Below, one piece after another: positions 40,028-49,504 of a stretch of 64,000 bases of DNA (positions are counted from its first letter, which is position 1; each line of letters starts with the position of its first letter). The DNA comes from Stenomitos frigidus_A (lineage in GTDB: Bacteria; Cyanobacteriota; Cyanobacteriia; Leptolyngbyales; Leptolyngbyaceae): positions 14,267 to 78,266 of the forward strand of contig NZ_CAWNSW010000007.1 in NCBI RefSeq assembly GCF_963877135.1, in the 5' to 3' direction. The notes beneath the pieces were generated by a model. It was not told the DNA's origin. It saw only the letters and a list, made by a program, of their open reading frames with translations, and did not search any database. Made by a program: the position numbers and the translations under genes.

Positions 40028-41149
40028 CTAGATTAACAAAACTTGCTCCAGTAAAACGATACCCGTTTGACTCTTCGTCAAAATTTGTCGCTCGCGATCG
40101 AACAAAATAGTGCCCACTTGCACGGTTCGATCGCTATGCGTTTGGATGTAAGCCTGCGATCGCTCGTCAATTGCTTGCGCGATCTCACCATACACTTGCT
40201 CTATCCAATGTTGTCCTGTCGTGACGTCTAACTGTTTCAAGTACTTTAGACCATCTTCTGCTGTAGCAGAGCTAAAGACGGCTTGCAAATCCCTGGTTGG
40301 TAAGCCTGCGATCGCGCAATGAGCTGTAAGCGTCTCTAGGCGGCCATCCGCCACATGATGATGCGTGTGAAAAATACCGCTTGCCAGTTTTATGAGCTTG
40401 CCGTGATAGCCAAACAGTAGCACCGACTTTACCCCTTGCAGTCCGGCTTCTACCAGCATGGGACCCAACCAGTTTGCTGTTTTGACCAACCGAGATGGCT
40501 GCACACCCAACTGCCGCACCAGATCCAGCCCATTCTCGCCGATGCAAAACACCAGGCAGTCAAAACAGGATGTCTTTTGCCTCAAAGCCTCACGGAATGC
40601 TTCGAGTTGCCCCGGCGCGCTCAATGGTTGTGAAATGCCTGTGGTGCCTAGCAGTGACAGTCCTTCAACCACCCCAAACGCTTCGTTAGACGTGCGTTTA
40701 GCAAGAGCCCGTCCCTCGGGCAAAATCAGCGTCACCTGAATCGTCTCATCTGGCTCCAACAACCGTTTCAGGTTCTCGTTCAGTAAGCGCTTCGCATAGG
40801 CATAAATCGCCGCTTGCCCATCTGCCTGTCGTCCCAGCCCTTCGCCCCCATGCAGCACGATCGCCTCTGTTTGGCTTGCATCGCCCCACTCAACCATTGC
40901 CCAAAGCGGCGTGTGGCGAGTCAAATCAAGGTTGTCGCCCGGATCACTGCGGGTCATTGCCAAAGCCGCACCCGGTTTTAATCCCGCAACTTGCTCGATC
41001 GGAATAGCCACTGTTTCTGCTGGTTCAAGCAAGTCCACCTCAACGGTTGCGATCACTTGCGGTTGTCGTAACCAGCGTAGGGCAGCGATCGCGGCGGCAC
41101 AGGCGAAAACAGGTAGTGTGTAACCAGCACGAGGGGGAGGAGGGGGCAT
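40028..41149 (-). CDS. cbiD: Cobalt-precorrin-5B C1-methyltransferase
   Basis: A 373-aa enzyme of anaerobic cobalamin synthesis. RAGYTLPVFACAAAIAALRWL at the start matches the CbiD N-terminus; GDNLDLTRHTPLWAMV and the FHTHHHVADGR segment fit the family. It is divergent from nothing upstream; 143 bp with a tandem repeat separate it from guaA. Confidence 0.85.
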   Translation of the reverse strand: MPPPPPRAGYTLPVFACAAAIAALRWLRQPQVIATVEVDLLEPAETVAIPIEQVAGLKPGAALAMTRSDPGDNLDLTRHTPLWAMVEWGDASQTEAIVLHGGEGLGRQADGQAAIYAYAKRLLNENLKRLLEPDETIQVTLILPEGRALAKRTSNEAFGVVEGLSLLGTTGISQPLSAPGQLEAFREALRQKTSCFDCLVFCIGENGLDLVRQLGVQPSRLVKTANWLGPMLVEAGLQGVKSVLLFGYHGKLIKLASGIFHTHHHVADGRLETLTAHCAIAGLPTRDLQAVFSSATAEDGLKYLKQLDVTTGQHWIEQVYGEIAQAIDERSQAYIQTHSDRTVQVGTILFDRERQILTKSQTGIVLLEQVLLI

Positions 41150-41575
41150 GAGGGGAGGGAGCAGGGGGCAAGGAGAGTTTTAAGTTTTGAGTTTTGAATT
41201 CTTTAGCCTTTCAACCCTTAAGGCGCTGTCAACTTGCCCTTTGGGAACACTAATAAAAGAGAAAAGCCTGGTGGCATCGGGAATCATTGCTAGGTAATCA
41301 GTAGTTAGTTAGCGGCGGTGAGCTTTACTTTTTTTGCTTGTGACTTTCGGCTTTGCGCTCAGCCTGGTGACAGAAATCACTTTCACAGGCGACGACAAAC
41401 ACTGAATCAAGGTGACGTTTGACAGCGGTTTGACTGATGAGAGACACAGGCAATCGGTGACCAGCCGCAGCCTTTGAAGCAAAGGGTTCGGTCATTGTAT
41501 AGCTAGTGGGTAGGTATCTTTCTTTGCTGCTTGTACAGACACCTGCGTTGCCACACTTGGCGGTTTGGAAAGGCT
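41150..41575. other. Intergenic region
   Basis: 425 bp with no gene. It holds GTTTTAAGTTTTGAGTTTTG-type A/T heptad repeats near 41178-41200 and an unremarkable remainder. The promoters of cbiD and of the STAS gene lie here but cannot be identified. Confidence 0.4.
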
Positions 41576-42019
41576 ATGAAGACCACGATCGATAGGATGG
41601 TACCTTCTATGACACTTGCTTATGCTGACGCTCCAAAACAGCCTCACGCCAAGCTTCAACTGGCACCGGCGGTAAGATCTTCTATTATTGTCCTCCAACC
41701 GAGCGAATCACTCAACCAAACCAATAGTCTGGAATTTCAGCTAGCGCTAGAAACCGCTTTGGAACAAGCGCTTGAGGGTGTCATTGTTGATTTACTCTGG
41801 GTTGACTCGACTGACGACTACGGTATTGCGGCTCTCGTTGTCGGGATGCAGCGGGCTGCAACGTTGGGCAAGTTCCTGTCTTTTCAGTCGATGCATGCGA
41901 ACGATCAACTTGCTTTAGAAGCAGCATGGGCACAACAGCAGGAAATGAGCGCTGGTGCCTGGACTCACACGTTTAGCAGCGATCTGGAATCATTTTTAGA
42001 CGTCTTCACACATGGGTAG
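41576..42019 (+). CDS. STAS-domain (anti-sigma-antagonist-like) protein
   Basis: A 147-aa protein started at ATG 41576 (41609 is possible). SSIIVLQPSESLNQTNSLEFQLALETALEQ, then GVIVDLLWVDSTDDYGIAALVVGMQRA gives the STAS fold; the usual phosphorylatable Ser position reads DSTDDYG, so the site is altered. It may bind a partner kinase or sigma-regulator. Confidence 0.65.
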   Translation: MKTTIDRMVPSMTLAYADAPKQPHAKLQLAPAVRSSIIVLQPSESLNQTNSLEFQLALETALEQALEGVIVDLLWVDSTDDYGIAALVVGMQRAATLGKFLSFQSMHANDQLALEAAWAQQQEMSAGAWTHTFSSDLESFLDVFTHG

Positions 42020-42040
42020 TGTAAGACGATCGTCGATCGC

Positions 42041-42673
42041 TTACTCTAGTAGCCAGCCAAACAGAGTGCCGACGGTTAATTGCAATCCGACTGCAAAAGC
42101 TGGAATGGGTAAAATGTCGTCTGGTTCGTCGAACAAAGCGACTTGATTCGGTGGTGTATAGACCAGGATGAATTGTTCCTGGGGGTCAATAAGCCAGCCT
42201 AGCTGAGTGCCGTGCTTCAGGCAGTGCAGAATGTTGCGCGTAATTTTGGTTTGGCTTTGCTCAGGGGAGAGAATTTCGTTCGCGTAGCGTTTCTGAAAGA
42301 AAATCGTCCAATCGGGAGCAAGCTCGAAAACATTAGCCACTGTGCCATCGGCATCACGCGGAATGCGTTGCCAAACGAAGACGGTCACATCGGGTACAGT
42401 CGATCGCCCGCCAAACGTACAGCGCAGTTCTGGGAACGCACGCGCCACTTTTTGGGGTCTGACTACAGCATTGATCGCATTCACTGATTCACCTTGAATG
42501 CCGCTATATTTACCTTGTGGCATGGGCTTTTGAATAATTTGACCATTGACATATTCACTGGCTGGATTGGTTTCTGGCAGCTGCAGAAAAGTCTCTAGCG
42601 TCAGGGACTTTGCGGGTGTTTGTACCATCGTGGTGGCTCCAAGGGGTGGCTCTAATGGCTCGGAGTGCTTCAC
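42041..42673 (-). CDS. Uma2-family endonuclease-like protein (DUF820)
   Basis: A 210-aa protein with SLTLETFLQLPET, YVNGQIIQKPMPQGKYSGI, VPDVTVFVW and WLIDPQEQFILVY: the Uma2 PD-(D/E)xK-like pattern, with Asp in VPDV and the following residues as likely metal ligands. These proteins are very numerous in cyanobacteria; the role is unclear. Confidence 0.85.
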   Translation of the reverse strand: MKHSEPLEPPLGATTMVQTPAKSLTLETFLQLPETNPASEYVNGQIIQKPMPQGKYSGIQGESVNAINAVVRPQKVARAFPELRCTFGGRSTVPDVTVFVWQRIPRDADGTVANVFELAPDWTIFFQKRYANEILSPEQSQTKITRNILHCLKHGTQLGWLIDPQEQFILVYTPPNQVALFDEPDDILPIPAFAVGLQLTVGTLFGWLLE

Positions 42674-42921
42674 TGCTATGCTAGTCTTCCAGGCTCAATG
42701 ACGATCGCATCTGTTAAATAATCCGTTGGAGATCGATGCGATCGGGGCTGAGAGTTTCTACACTGGAAGCGAGGCTATTGATAGTTCGTATTGGAGTGCC
42801 TGACCGCCGACGCGATCGGAGTTGTCATTGCCTAAAATAGTCATATTCGACTGAGCGATCGGCAGGTAAACGTCTCGACCTGCACTGCTAACCTCGTACA
42901 CCGCTGAAAGGAAAGAACGTT

Positions 42922-43719
42922 ATGGGATTATTTGACCGTGTTAGCCGGGTAGTGAGAGCCAATCTGAACGATGTTGTCAGCAAGGCAGAAGACCCCGAAA
43001 AAATTCTTGAGCAAACCGTGATTGACATGCAGGAAGACCTGGTGCAGTTGCGTCAGGCTGTTGCCAGCGCGATCGCCAGCCAGAAGCGTTCTCAGCAGCA
43101 ACATAATCAGGCTCAAACCGAGGCAAACAACTGGCAGCAACGAGCACAGCTGGCGCTCCAAAAAGGGGACGAGAACTTAGCGCGCGAGGCCTTGGTGCGC
43201 AAGAAAACCAATGCGGAAACAGCGGCTTCACTCAAAACCCAGCTTGATCAGCAAGTCACGATGGTTGACACGTTGAAGCGCAATCTGATTGCTCTGGAAG
43301 GCAAAATTTCGGAAGCCAAGACCAAGAAGGACATGCTTAAGGCACGGGCAAGTGCCGCCAAAGCCAATGAGCAACTGCAAAGCACAGTTGGCCGGTTAGG
43401 CACTGGCAGCGCCATGGGCGCGTTTGAGCGTATGGAAGACAAAGTGCTGCAAATGGAAGCACGATCGCAGGCTGCCGCAGAATTGGCAGGAGCTGATCTG
43501 GAAAGTCAGTTTGCGTTACTGGAATCGGGTAGCGGTGTAGATGATGAACTGGCAGCGATGAAAGCTCAGCTTCTAGGTTCAGCAACGCCTCAAAATCAGG
43601 CTCAGCTTCCTGGTACAGCGACAGAAGGTGCACCTGCCAAGGCTCCATCAACAGCGGCCACTGATCCTGCCGTCGATGATGAACTGGAAGCGCTCAAGAC
43701 CAAACTCGATCAACTGTAA
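42922..43719 (+). CDS. vipp1: Vipp1/PspA (IM30) membrane-remodelling protein
   Basis: A 265-aa protein with the PspA/IM30 layout: N-terminal amphipathic helix MGLFDRVSRVVRANLNDVVSK, a long coiled-coil (30-215), then a Vipp1-type C-terminal extension. VDDELAAMKAQL and VDDELEALKTKL appear as a duplicated motif on either side of a Pro/Ala linker. It maintains thylakoid membranes. A strong terminator follows. Confidence 0.92.
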   Translation: MGLFDRVSRVVRANLNDVVSKAEDPEKILEQTVIDMQEDLVQLRQAVASAIASQKRSQQQHNQAQTEANNWQQRAQLALQKGDENLAREALVRKKTNAETAASLKTQLDQQVTMVDTLKRNLIALEGKISEAKTKKDMLKARASAAKANEQLQSTVGRLGTGSAMGAFERMEDKVLQMEARSQAAAELAGADLESQFALLESGSGVDDELAAMKAQLLGSATPQNQAQLPGTATEGAPAKAPSTAATDPAVDDELEALKTKLDQL

Positions 43720-43731
43720 GTCTAGAAGGCT

Positions 43732-43770
43732 AAAGTATAAAGGCTAAGCTGTTTTTAGCCTTTATACTTT
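43732..43770 (+). terminator. Terminator of vipp1
   Basis: AAAGTATAAAGGCTAA (43732-43747) pairs with TTAGCCTTTATACTTT (43755-43770), 16 bp perfect. The arms contain the GGCTAAAGG word of a host repeat family. Confidence 0.7.
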
Positions 43771-43852
43771 ATACTTTCTTTTCCCATTTGCCTTTGCACC
43801 GCAAAGCACGTCAGAATGGCTTTGTTGGTTTTGACATAGTTGTAAAACGGGT

Positions 43853-44179
43853 ATGAGTAGCGTCCTCACAATTTCGGATACTGAATTTGAAGCAGAAGTG
43901 CTGCAATCGGCTCAGCCCGTGCTGGTTTACTTCTGGGCCGCCTGGTGCGGTCCTTGTCGGCTCATGACGTCGGTTGTGAGTGGGCTGGCGGCAACGTATA
44001 ACGATCGCCTGAAGATCGTCAAGATGGAAGTTGATCCGAATCCCACTGCTGTAGCGACCTATAGAGTCGAAGGTGTACCAGCCTTTCGGTTATTCAAGGC
44101 TGGAGAAGTGCTGGAATCAACGGAAGGGGCAATCAGCAAGCAAAAACTGGAGAGCTTTTTGAATCCTCATTTGGCATAG
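43853..44179 (+). CDS. trxA: Thioredoxin
   Basis: A 108-aa protein with the WCGPC active site (Cys32, Cys35) and cis-Pro76 in GVPAF. Complete thioredoxin fold; a general disulphide reductase. Which cyanobacterial trx paralogue cannot be told. Confidence 0.9.
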   Translation: MSSVLTISDTEFEAEVLQSAQPVLVYFWAAWCGPCRLMTSVVSGLAATYNDRLKIVKMEVDPNPTAVATYRVEGVPAFRLFKAGEVLESTEGAISKQKLESFLNPHLA

Positions 44180-44343
44180 GGCGCGACTCATTAGAGGTTC
44201 AAGGATGTATGGTTTTGCGATGGCAGCCGATTGTGCTATCTCCAGCAGTATGAGGTGAGCCCAAAGCGGTAAACTGAGATTCCTAACCTTGTATTTTCAC
44301 GTCCAGCCGATCGCTCATTGCTGACGGCTCATGCCTTACTGCC

Positions 44344-45516
44344 ATGCAATTCGCCAACCGTCTAAAACCGCTTCAGTCCAACGTTTTTGCTGATATGGAT
44401 CAGGCAAAAGCCAGAGCCAGGGCAGCGGGAAAGGCCATCATTGACCTTTCGTTGGGGTCGTCTGACTTACCCGCTCAGCCACATGTGCTGGAGGCGATCG
44501 CCCAATCCTTACCTGATTCCAGCACCCACGGCTACCTGCTGTTTCATGGCACGCAGACATTTCGGCAAGCCGCCGCAACCTGGTACACCCAAAAATTTGG
44601 GGTTGCCGTTGACCCCGAAACAGAAGTTCTCCCGCTGATTGGTTCCCAGGAAGGCACGGCTCATTTGCCACTGGCAATCCTTAACCCAGGTGACTTTGCC
44701 CTGCTGCAAGACCCTGGCTATCCGTCTCATGCCGGGGGCGTTTATCTAGCAAGTGGGCAAATTTACTTGATGCCGTTGCAAGCTGAGCATGCTTTTCTGC
44801 CTGTCTTTGAGGCCATTCCAGCTCAGGTGCTGGCGCAGTCGCGCCTGATGGTGTTGAGCTATCCTCACAATCCCACCACCGCGATCGCGTCCTTAGCGTT
44901 CTTCCAGGAAGCCGTTACCTTCTGCCAGCAACACAATCTGGTGCTAGTGCACGATTTTCCGTACCCGGATTTTGTGTTTGATGGCTTGCAGCCACCGTCT
45001 GTACTGCAAGCTGATCCAGGCAAGACGGTTTCGATCGAGTTTTTCACCATGTCCAAGTCTTACAACATGGGTGGTTTTCGTGTTGGGTACGCGATCGGCA
45101 ACGCGGACTTGATCCGTGCTTTACGCCAGGTCAAGGCTGCGGTTGACTTCAACCAATATCAAGGCATTTTGAATGGTGCGATCGCGGCCCTAGCAGGAGA
45201 CCAGACAGGCGTTAGCGCGGGCGTAGCGATCTTTCGTCAACGCCGTGATGTGTTTGTTGCAGCACTACATGAAATTGGCTGGCAGGTGCCTTTACCCTCT
45301 GCCACGATGTACGTTTGGGCAAAACTGCCAGAACCCTGGACAAGGCGCTCCGTCGAATTCTGCACTCAGTTAGCGGAAGCGACGGGTGTCGCTGTTTCGC
45401 CTGGTGCTGGCTTTGGTAAATCGGGTGAAGGCTATGTCCGGTTTGCCCTCGTTCACGAACCCGCAATCTTGCAGACGGCTGTAGCAAGAATCGCTGAGTT
45501 TCTGCGTTCTCACTGA
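44344..45516 (+). CDS. Class-I PLP aminotransferase (LL-DAP/AlaC-like)
   Basis: A 390-aa enzyme with PLP-lysine Lys238 in MSKSYNMGG and YPHNPTTA, DFPYPDF and GFRVGY motifs of fold-type-I class-I/II aminotransferases. Related to LL-diaminopimelate and AlaC-type enzymes. The amino acid substrate is not determined by the sequence. Confidence 0.85.
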   Translation: MQFANRLKPLQSNVFADMDQAKARARAAGKAIIDLSLGSSDLPAQPHVLEAIAQSLPDSSTHGYLLFHGTQTFRQAAATWYTQKFGVAVDPETEVLPLIGSQEGTAHLPLAILNPGDFALLQDPGYPSHAGGVYLASGQIYLMPLQAEHAFLPVFEAIPAQVLAQSRLMVLSYPHNPTTAIASLAFFQEAVTFCQQHNLVLVHDFPYPDFVFDGLQPPSVLQADPGKTVSIEFFTMSKSYNMGGFRVGYAIGNADLIRALRQVKAAVDFNQYQGILNGAIAALAGDQTGVSAGVAIFRQRRDVFVAALHEIGWQVPLPSATMYVWAKLPEPWTRRSVEFCTQLAEATGVAVSPGAGFGKSGEGYVRFALVHEPAILQTAVARIAEFLRSH

Positions 45517-46002
45517 GAATTTTTGCGTTCTCACTGAATGACTGGGCTGCAGCATCTCGGTTGAGTGCAGTGTCGCTGGCTCAGGTAGGGAGTCGGTCTC
45601 TCGGCCGAGTCTTCATCTAATCTTGATCAGATTACACCGTGACTTTACTGAGTAGAGGTCGTCAGGGCTTACACTGTAGTGAAGAAAGTAATTCAGACAG
45701 CTGCCAGTAAACCTACTGAGAAATTAGAACCGGGTAACGTTACCTGGTGGTAGGAATGGCTCTGTAGAAGAGTTTTCTCGACCTATCATGAGAGGCAAAG
45801 GGGACAGAATTGTCCCCTTTTTTTTGCTTGCTAATGGGTTTACTGTCCTCTGTTTCCGGTTTATCTCTAGCCTGGCTAAGAGTAGCGCCATTTGGGAAAG
45901 GATGGAGGAAAGACGGTGATTTTGGGCTGCCATCATCCGTCTGCGCGGCTCATTGTAATATTGTAAGCCGTTGGATCAGCGGTTGCGGTTGAAGCCATTG
46001 CT
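45517..46002. other. Intergenic region with palindrome and terminator
   Basis: A 485-bp gap with no gene. It contains the palindrome GGTAACGTTACC (45733-45744) and the hairpin below. The hairpin is 280 bp from the aminotransferase stop, so a separate small RNA is possible. Confidence 0.4.
45797..45825 (+). terminator. Strong terminator, host
   Basis: AAAGGGGACA (45797-45806) and TGTCCCCTTT (45811-45820) with a T tract to 45825. Confidence 0.8.
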
Positions 46003-47286
46003 GTGCAGAGCGCAAGTGTGGTTAAACTAGCGGGAATGAAGCCGTCAGTAATTTCATTCATGGTTCACCCAGTACTGGAACTGATTAATGCCCGTTTGCC
46101 TGGTTGTGATGGGCTACAGCGAATTGCGATCGCACAGCACACGATTCAAGCGATCGCGCCCATGAATGCAGCCATCTCCCCGCCATCGCTTGACGTTGAA
46201 CAGAGCGATATCGCAGGCGATTGGCTTTCACTCGGCGGCATTGATTTGCAAATTAACGGCGCACTTGGATTAGCCTTTCCTGACTTAAAGGCAGACAACA
46301 GCAACAAGCTTGATGCGATCGGTCAATTTCTCTGGCAGCAAGGCGTTGATGGCTTCCTACCCACGATCGTCACCACTTCCATCGAAAACATCCAGCGATC
46401 GCTCACCACCATCAGCAACACCTTCACTCAAACCTCTCTAGCTTGTCGGCGCGTAAAGCCTTCGGCATACAAGAAACACAAAGTGGCTCCTTCGGAGCTA
46501 GCGCTACTCAAAACTCAAAACTCCTCCCAAATCCTCGGCGTCCACCTTGAAGGCCCCTGCCTCAATCCCGTCAAACGAGGCGCACATCCTGCCGCATACC
46601 TGCTGCCACTGACGATCGATACCATCAAACGCATTCTGGGTGACTATGCCAGCGTCGTCAAAGTGATGACCTTAGCGCCTGAACTAGATACAACAGGAAC
46701 GGTGATTCCTTATTTGCGATCGCTTGGCATCACCGTCAGCCTGGGACATTCACAAGCAACCGCTGCTCAGGCACAGCAGGCCTTTGACCAGGGTGCAACG
46801 ATGGTGACACACGCCTTCAACGCCATGCCGCCACTACATCACCGCGAACCGGGCTTATTAGGTGCTGCGATCGTTCATCCCAACGTTTACTGCGGACTGA
46901 TTGCCGATGGTCAGCACGTTTCGCCGATCATGATGGAGATTCTGTTGCGATCGAGTGAGTACGATCGCGGCGTTTTCCTCGTCAGTGATGCCCTCTCGCC
47001 ATTGGGATTGCCCGATGGCACCTATCCCTGGGACACCCGCCAGATTGCAGTCAAAAATGGCACCGCTCGTTTACCCGATGGCACCTTGTCGGGAACCACC
47101 TTGCCGCTGTTAGTGGGAGCGCAAAACCTCGTGAACTGGGGTCTTTGTGATGTAGAACAAGCGATCGCCCTTGCTACCATTGCACCACGACGCGCGATCG
47201 GCTTGCCTACAGGCTACATCGGGCAGCCTGCCAATCTCCTTCGCTGGCACGAGTCAGATGGCGAACTTACCTGGCAAAGGCTGTGA
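46003..47286 (+). CDS. nagA: N-acetylglucosamine-6-phosphate deacetylase with inserted repeat
   Basis: A 427-aa amidohydrolase. HLEGP (181-185), SLGHSQATAAQAQQAF, VTHAFNAMPPLHHREPG and GLIADGQHVSP carry the metal- and substrate-binding residues. Residues 147-174 do not fit the family: they are encoded by a dispersed cyanobacterial repeat (GCCTTCGG hairpins, then CAAAACT heptads) inserted in frame. Start could be 46003 or a later ATG (46036, 46060). Confidence 0.85.
   Translation: MQSASVVKLAGMKPSVISFMVHPVLELINARLPGCDGLQRIAIAQHTIQAIAPMNAAISPPSLDVEQSDIAGDWLSLGGIDLQINGALGLAFPDLKADNSNKLDAIGQFLWQQGVDGFLPTIVTTSIENIQRSLTTISNTFTQTSLACRRVKPSAYKKHKVAPSELALLKTQNSSQILGVHLEGPCLNPVKRGAHPAAYLLPLTIDTIKRILGDYASVVKVMTLAPELDTTGTVIPYLRSLGITVSLGHSQATAAQAQQAFDQGATMVTHAFNAMPPLHHREPGLLGAAIVHPNVYCGLIADGQHVSPIMMEILLRSSEYDRGVFLVSDALSPLGLPDGTYPWDTRQIAVKNGTARLPDGTLSGTTLPLLVGAQNLVNWGLCDVEQAIALATIAPRRAIGLPTGYIGQPANLLRWHESDGELTWQRL
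46445..46520. repeat. Dispersed repeat inside nagA
   Basis: Two small hairpins (AAGCCTTCGGCA and GGCTCCTTCGGAGC) followed by CTCAAAACTCAAAACTC. In frame, so nagA stays open. Confidence 0.8.
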
Positions 47287-47287
47287 A

Positions 47288-47372
47288 CGGTAGTTTTGAG
47301 TTTTGTTCGCGAAGCGTTTCCGTAGCTTTGGCTTCCCGAAGGGTAGGAAATATTTTGAGTTTTGAGTTCAGA
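47288..47372. repeat. Host palindromic/heptad repeat element
   Basis: Between nagA and chlM: GTTTTGAGTTTTG, TCGCGAAGCGTTTCCGTAGC, then GGCTTCCCGAAGGGTAGG and more TTTTGAG units. The same words occur inside nagA, near 41180 and near 58945-59015. Confidence 0.7.
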
Positions 47373-47495
47373 GCAAGACACTACCTTATCCCTTCATCCC
47401 TCACCTCTCACCCCCCAATCCCCATCGCCCCCTTGGTTTCCGCGACACACAGTAATAGGATAAAGCTGTTGAGAAAAATTACGTAAGTCGAATCT

Positions 47496-48188
47496 ATGGC
47501 TGCTGTTGACGATAAGACCGTTGTTCGCGAATATTTCAATGCCACTGGGTTCGATCGCTGGCGCAGAATTTATGGTGATGGCGAAGTCAACAAAGTGCAG
47601 CTCGACATTCGCACGGGGCATCAGCAGACGGTCGATACCGTGCTGGGTTGGCTGCATGCCGATGGCAATCTGGCGCAACTATCTATTTGTGATGCGGGGT
47701 GTGGGGTGGGTACGCTCAGCATTCCTCTCGCCGAAGCAGGCGCAACCGTCTTTGCCAGCGATATTTCCGAAAAGATGGTGGGCGAAGCGAAGGAGCGTGC
47801 AGAAGCAACGCTAGGACAAGCCAACAATCCAACCTTTGGTGTACAAGACTTGGAAACGTTAGGCGGTCGCTATCACACCGTTATCTGCCTGGATGTGTTG
47901 ATCCACTATCCTCAAGACAAAGCGGCGGCAATGATTACCCATCTCAGTTCGCTGGCAGAATCACGGCTCATTCTTAGCTTTGCGCCCAAAACGCTTGCTT
48001 ACAGCCTGCTGAAAAAGATTGGCGATTTCTTTCCCGGTCCCAGCAAAGCGACACGTGCGTATTTGCACCGCGAAGCCGAAGTCGTCAAGATTCTGGAAAG
48101 CCAGGGCTGGAAGGTACAACGCAACGCCATGACCAAAACGAGCTTCTACTTTTCGCGTTTGTTGGAAGTGACGCGGGAGAAAGGCTGA
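47496..48188 (+). CDS. chlM: Mg-protoporphyrin IX methyltransferase
   Basis: A 230-aa enzyme of chlorophyll synthesis. Motif I DAGCGVGTLS at 66-75 binds SAM; EYFNATGFDRWRRIYGDGEVN at the start is the ChlM/BchM signature. It methylates the C13 propionate of Mg-protoporphyrin IX. The presence of this gene proves a chlorophyll organism. Confidence 0.95.
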   Translation: MAAVDDKTVVREYFNATGFDRWRRIYGDGEVNKVQLDIRTGHQQTVDTVLGWLHADGNLAQLSICDAGCGVGTLSIPLAEAGATVFASDISEKMVGEAKERAEATLGQANNPTFGVQDLETLGGRYHTVICLDVLIHYPQDKAAAMITHLSSLAESRLILSFAPKTLAYSLLKKIGDFFPGPSKATRAYLHREAEVVKILESQGWKVQRNAMTKTSFYFSRLLEVTREKG

Positions 48189-48262
48189 TGGAGAAAGGCT
48201 AAAGGATGAAGGCTAAAGGCTAAATTTTTTATCCTTCATCTTTTAGCCTTTACCCTTTCCAA
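48187..48262. repeat. Host GGCTAAAGGATGAAGG repeat hairpin
   Basis: Downstream of chlM: repeated GGCTAAAGG/GGATGAAGG words, T-rich loop, then the inverse TTTTAGCCTTTACCC. Same family as 59030 and 61611-61680. Can act as a terminator. Confidence 0.7.
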
Positions 48263-48303
48263 AAGCTAAGATCGCGGCATCATTGGGTCTGGTCTTGGGT
48301 TAT

Positions 48304-49017
48304 ATGAAGCTCATCACGAAAATAATGGCAGGTATGTTGTTGGGTATTGGGGTACCGATCGCCCTTTGGGCGGTGACCGATATAGTAAATCCCAGGTCAA
48401 CAGATAGAGACGGTGCTGTTGCTGCACTCTGCTTTTTTGGCATACCACCCAGCGCGTTGGGTGGATGGATGATTTTTGGAGGACGGCGTAGAAGCCGACG
48501 GGAAGAGCACGATCGCCTCCAAGCTTCTTTTTTTAACCTACTGAAGCAGGGCAACGGACGCATTACGGCGTTGGGCTTTGCAATGGAGACAGGACTAGCA
48601 GGCGAACTGGCAAAGGCATACCTGGATGAACGCGCGCGCGAATTTGACGCTAACTTTGATGTGGATGACGAAGGCAATATGTTCTACCGCTTCAATCTTG
48701 AAGGGGTGAGTCTTCCTGGCAGTGGTAGCAAGGCTCACCCAAGAGCGCGTTTGCCACAAAAACAGCGGCTTGTAGTCGGTCAGCCGATCGCTTCCCAAGG
48801 CCACTTTGATGTCATTCTAGAAGCAGTACCGGGTGTGCATAGAATTGCTGCCATCAAGCTTGTGCGGGAATTCACTGGATTAGGACTCAAGGATGCCAAA
48901 GAACTGTTAGAAGCAGTACCGACCCCGCTGATGGTGGGTGTGAATGAATCGATCGCGCAGCAGTGCAAAAAGCAATTGGAAACGATCGGCGCTACGGTCA
49001 TGGTGATCGAAAATTAA
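48304..49017 (+). CDS. Membrane protein with L7/L12-C-like domain
   Basis: A 237-aa protein started at ATG 48304. Two hydrophobic spans (ITKIMAGMLLGIGVPIALWAV and AALCFFGIPPSALGGWMIFGG), then a helical middle, then a C-terminal domain like ribosomal protein L7/L12 (VREFTGLGLKDAKELLEAVP). The L7/L12-like fold is a frequent appendage in cyanobacterial proteins. Function unknown. Confidence 0.7.
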   Translation: MKLITKIMAGMLLGIGVPIALWAVTDIVNPRSTDRDGAVAALCFFGIPPSALGGWMIFGGRRRSRREEHDRLQASFFNLLKQGNGRITALGFAMETGLAGELAKAYLDERAREFDANFDVDDEGNMFYRFNLEGVSLPGSGSKAHPRARLPQKQRLVVGQPIASQGHFDVILEAVPGVHRIAAIKLVREFTGLGLKDAKELLEAVPTPLMVGVNESIAQQCKKQLETIGATVMVIEN

Positions 49018-49025
49018 GGAAGGCA

Positions 49026-49089
49026 AGAAATCGGGTTTCTGATATTCAACAAAGATGAGAACGCTTCTTCGTTGAGAAACCCGATTTCT
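49026..49089. repeat. Inverted repeat AGAAATCGGGTTTCT, MITE-like
   Basis: AGAAATCGGGTTTCT (49026-49040) and its complement AGAAACCCGATTTCT (49075-49089), 34 bp apart. A common cyanobacterial dispersed repeat, here between 48304-49017 and the next gene. Confidence 0.75.
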
Positions 49090-49120
49090 CTCAATTGGTA
49101 GCTAATCGCCGAGGTGTTAA

Positions 49121-49504
49121 ATGCTGTTAACTCGTGTCTTTCTAACTGTTGCCGCCATCCTTGCAGGTTTAGCCGTCGCAGCCGGAGCGTTTGCTTCTCA
49201 TGCATTGAAAGAGCGTTTAACAGAACGGGCACTAGAAATCTTTGAAACGGCTGCCCGCTATCAGATGTATCATGCGCTGGCGCTGTTTCTGGTCGCAATA
49301 TTGCTGAGTCGAGTCGAAAGCGCGCCATCAACCTTGGCCGTCGCTGGCTACGCCTTTATTGCTGGGATTGCAATTTTCTCTGGCAGTCTATATGCGCTTA
49401 GTCTTACAGGGATCAAGTGGCTAGGTGCAATTACGCCCTTGGGTGGTGTGGCTTTTTTGATTGGCTGGGGCTGCTTGGCGATCGCCGCATGGCAAGTGAA
49501 GTAG
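49121..49504 (+). CDS. DUF423 membrane protein
   Basis: A 127-aa protein with four hydrophobic spans: AAILAGLAVAAGAFASHALK, YHALALFLVAILL, AFIAGIAIFSGSLYAL and VAFLIGWGCLAIAAW. GAFASHALK is the DUF423/YgdD signature. Function unknown. Confidence 0.85.
   Translation: MLLTRVFLTVAAILAGLAVAAGAFASHALKERLTERALEIFETAARYQMYHALALFLVAILLSRVESAPSTLAVAGYAFIAGIAIFSGSLYALSLTGIKWLGAITPLGGVAFLIGWGCLAIAAWQVK

Noticed and set aside
45600..45825. Known cyanobacterial small RNA (Yfr or 6S type)
   Set aside because: The terminator is convincing but no conserved Yfr or 6S core or promoter could be recognised.
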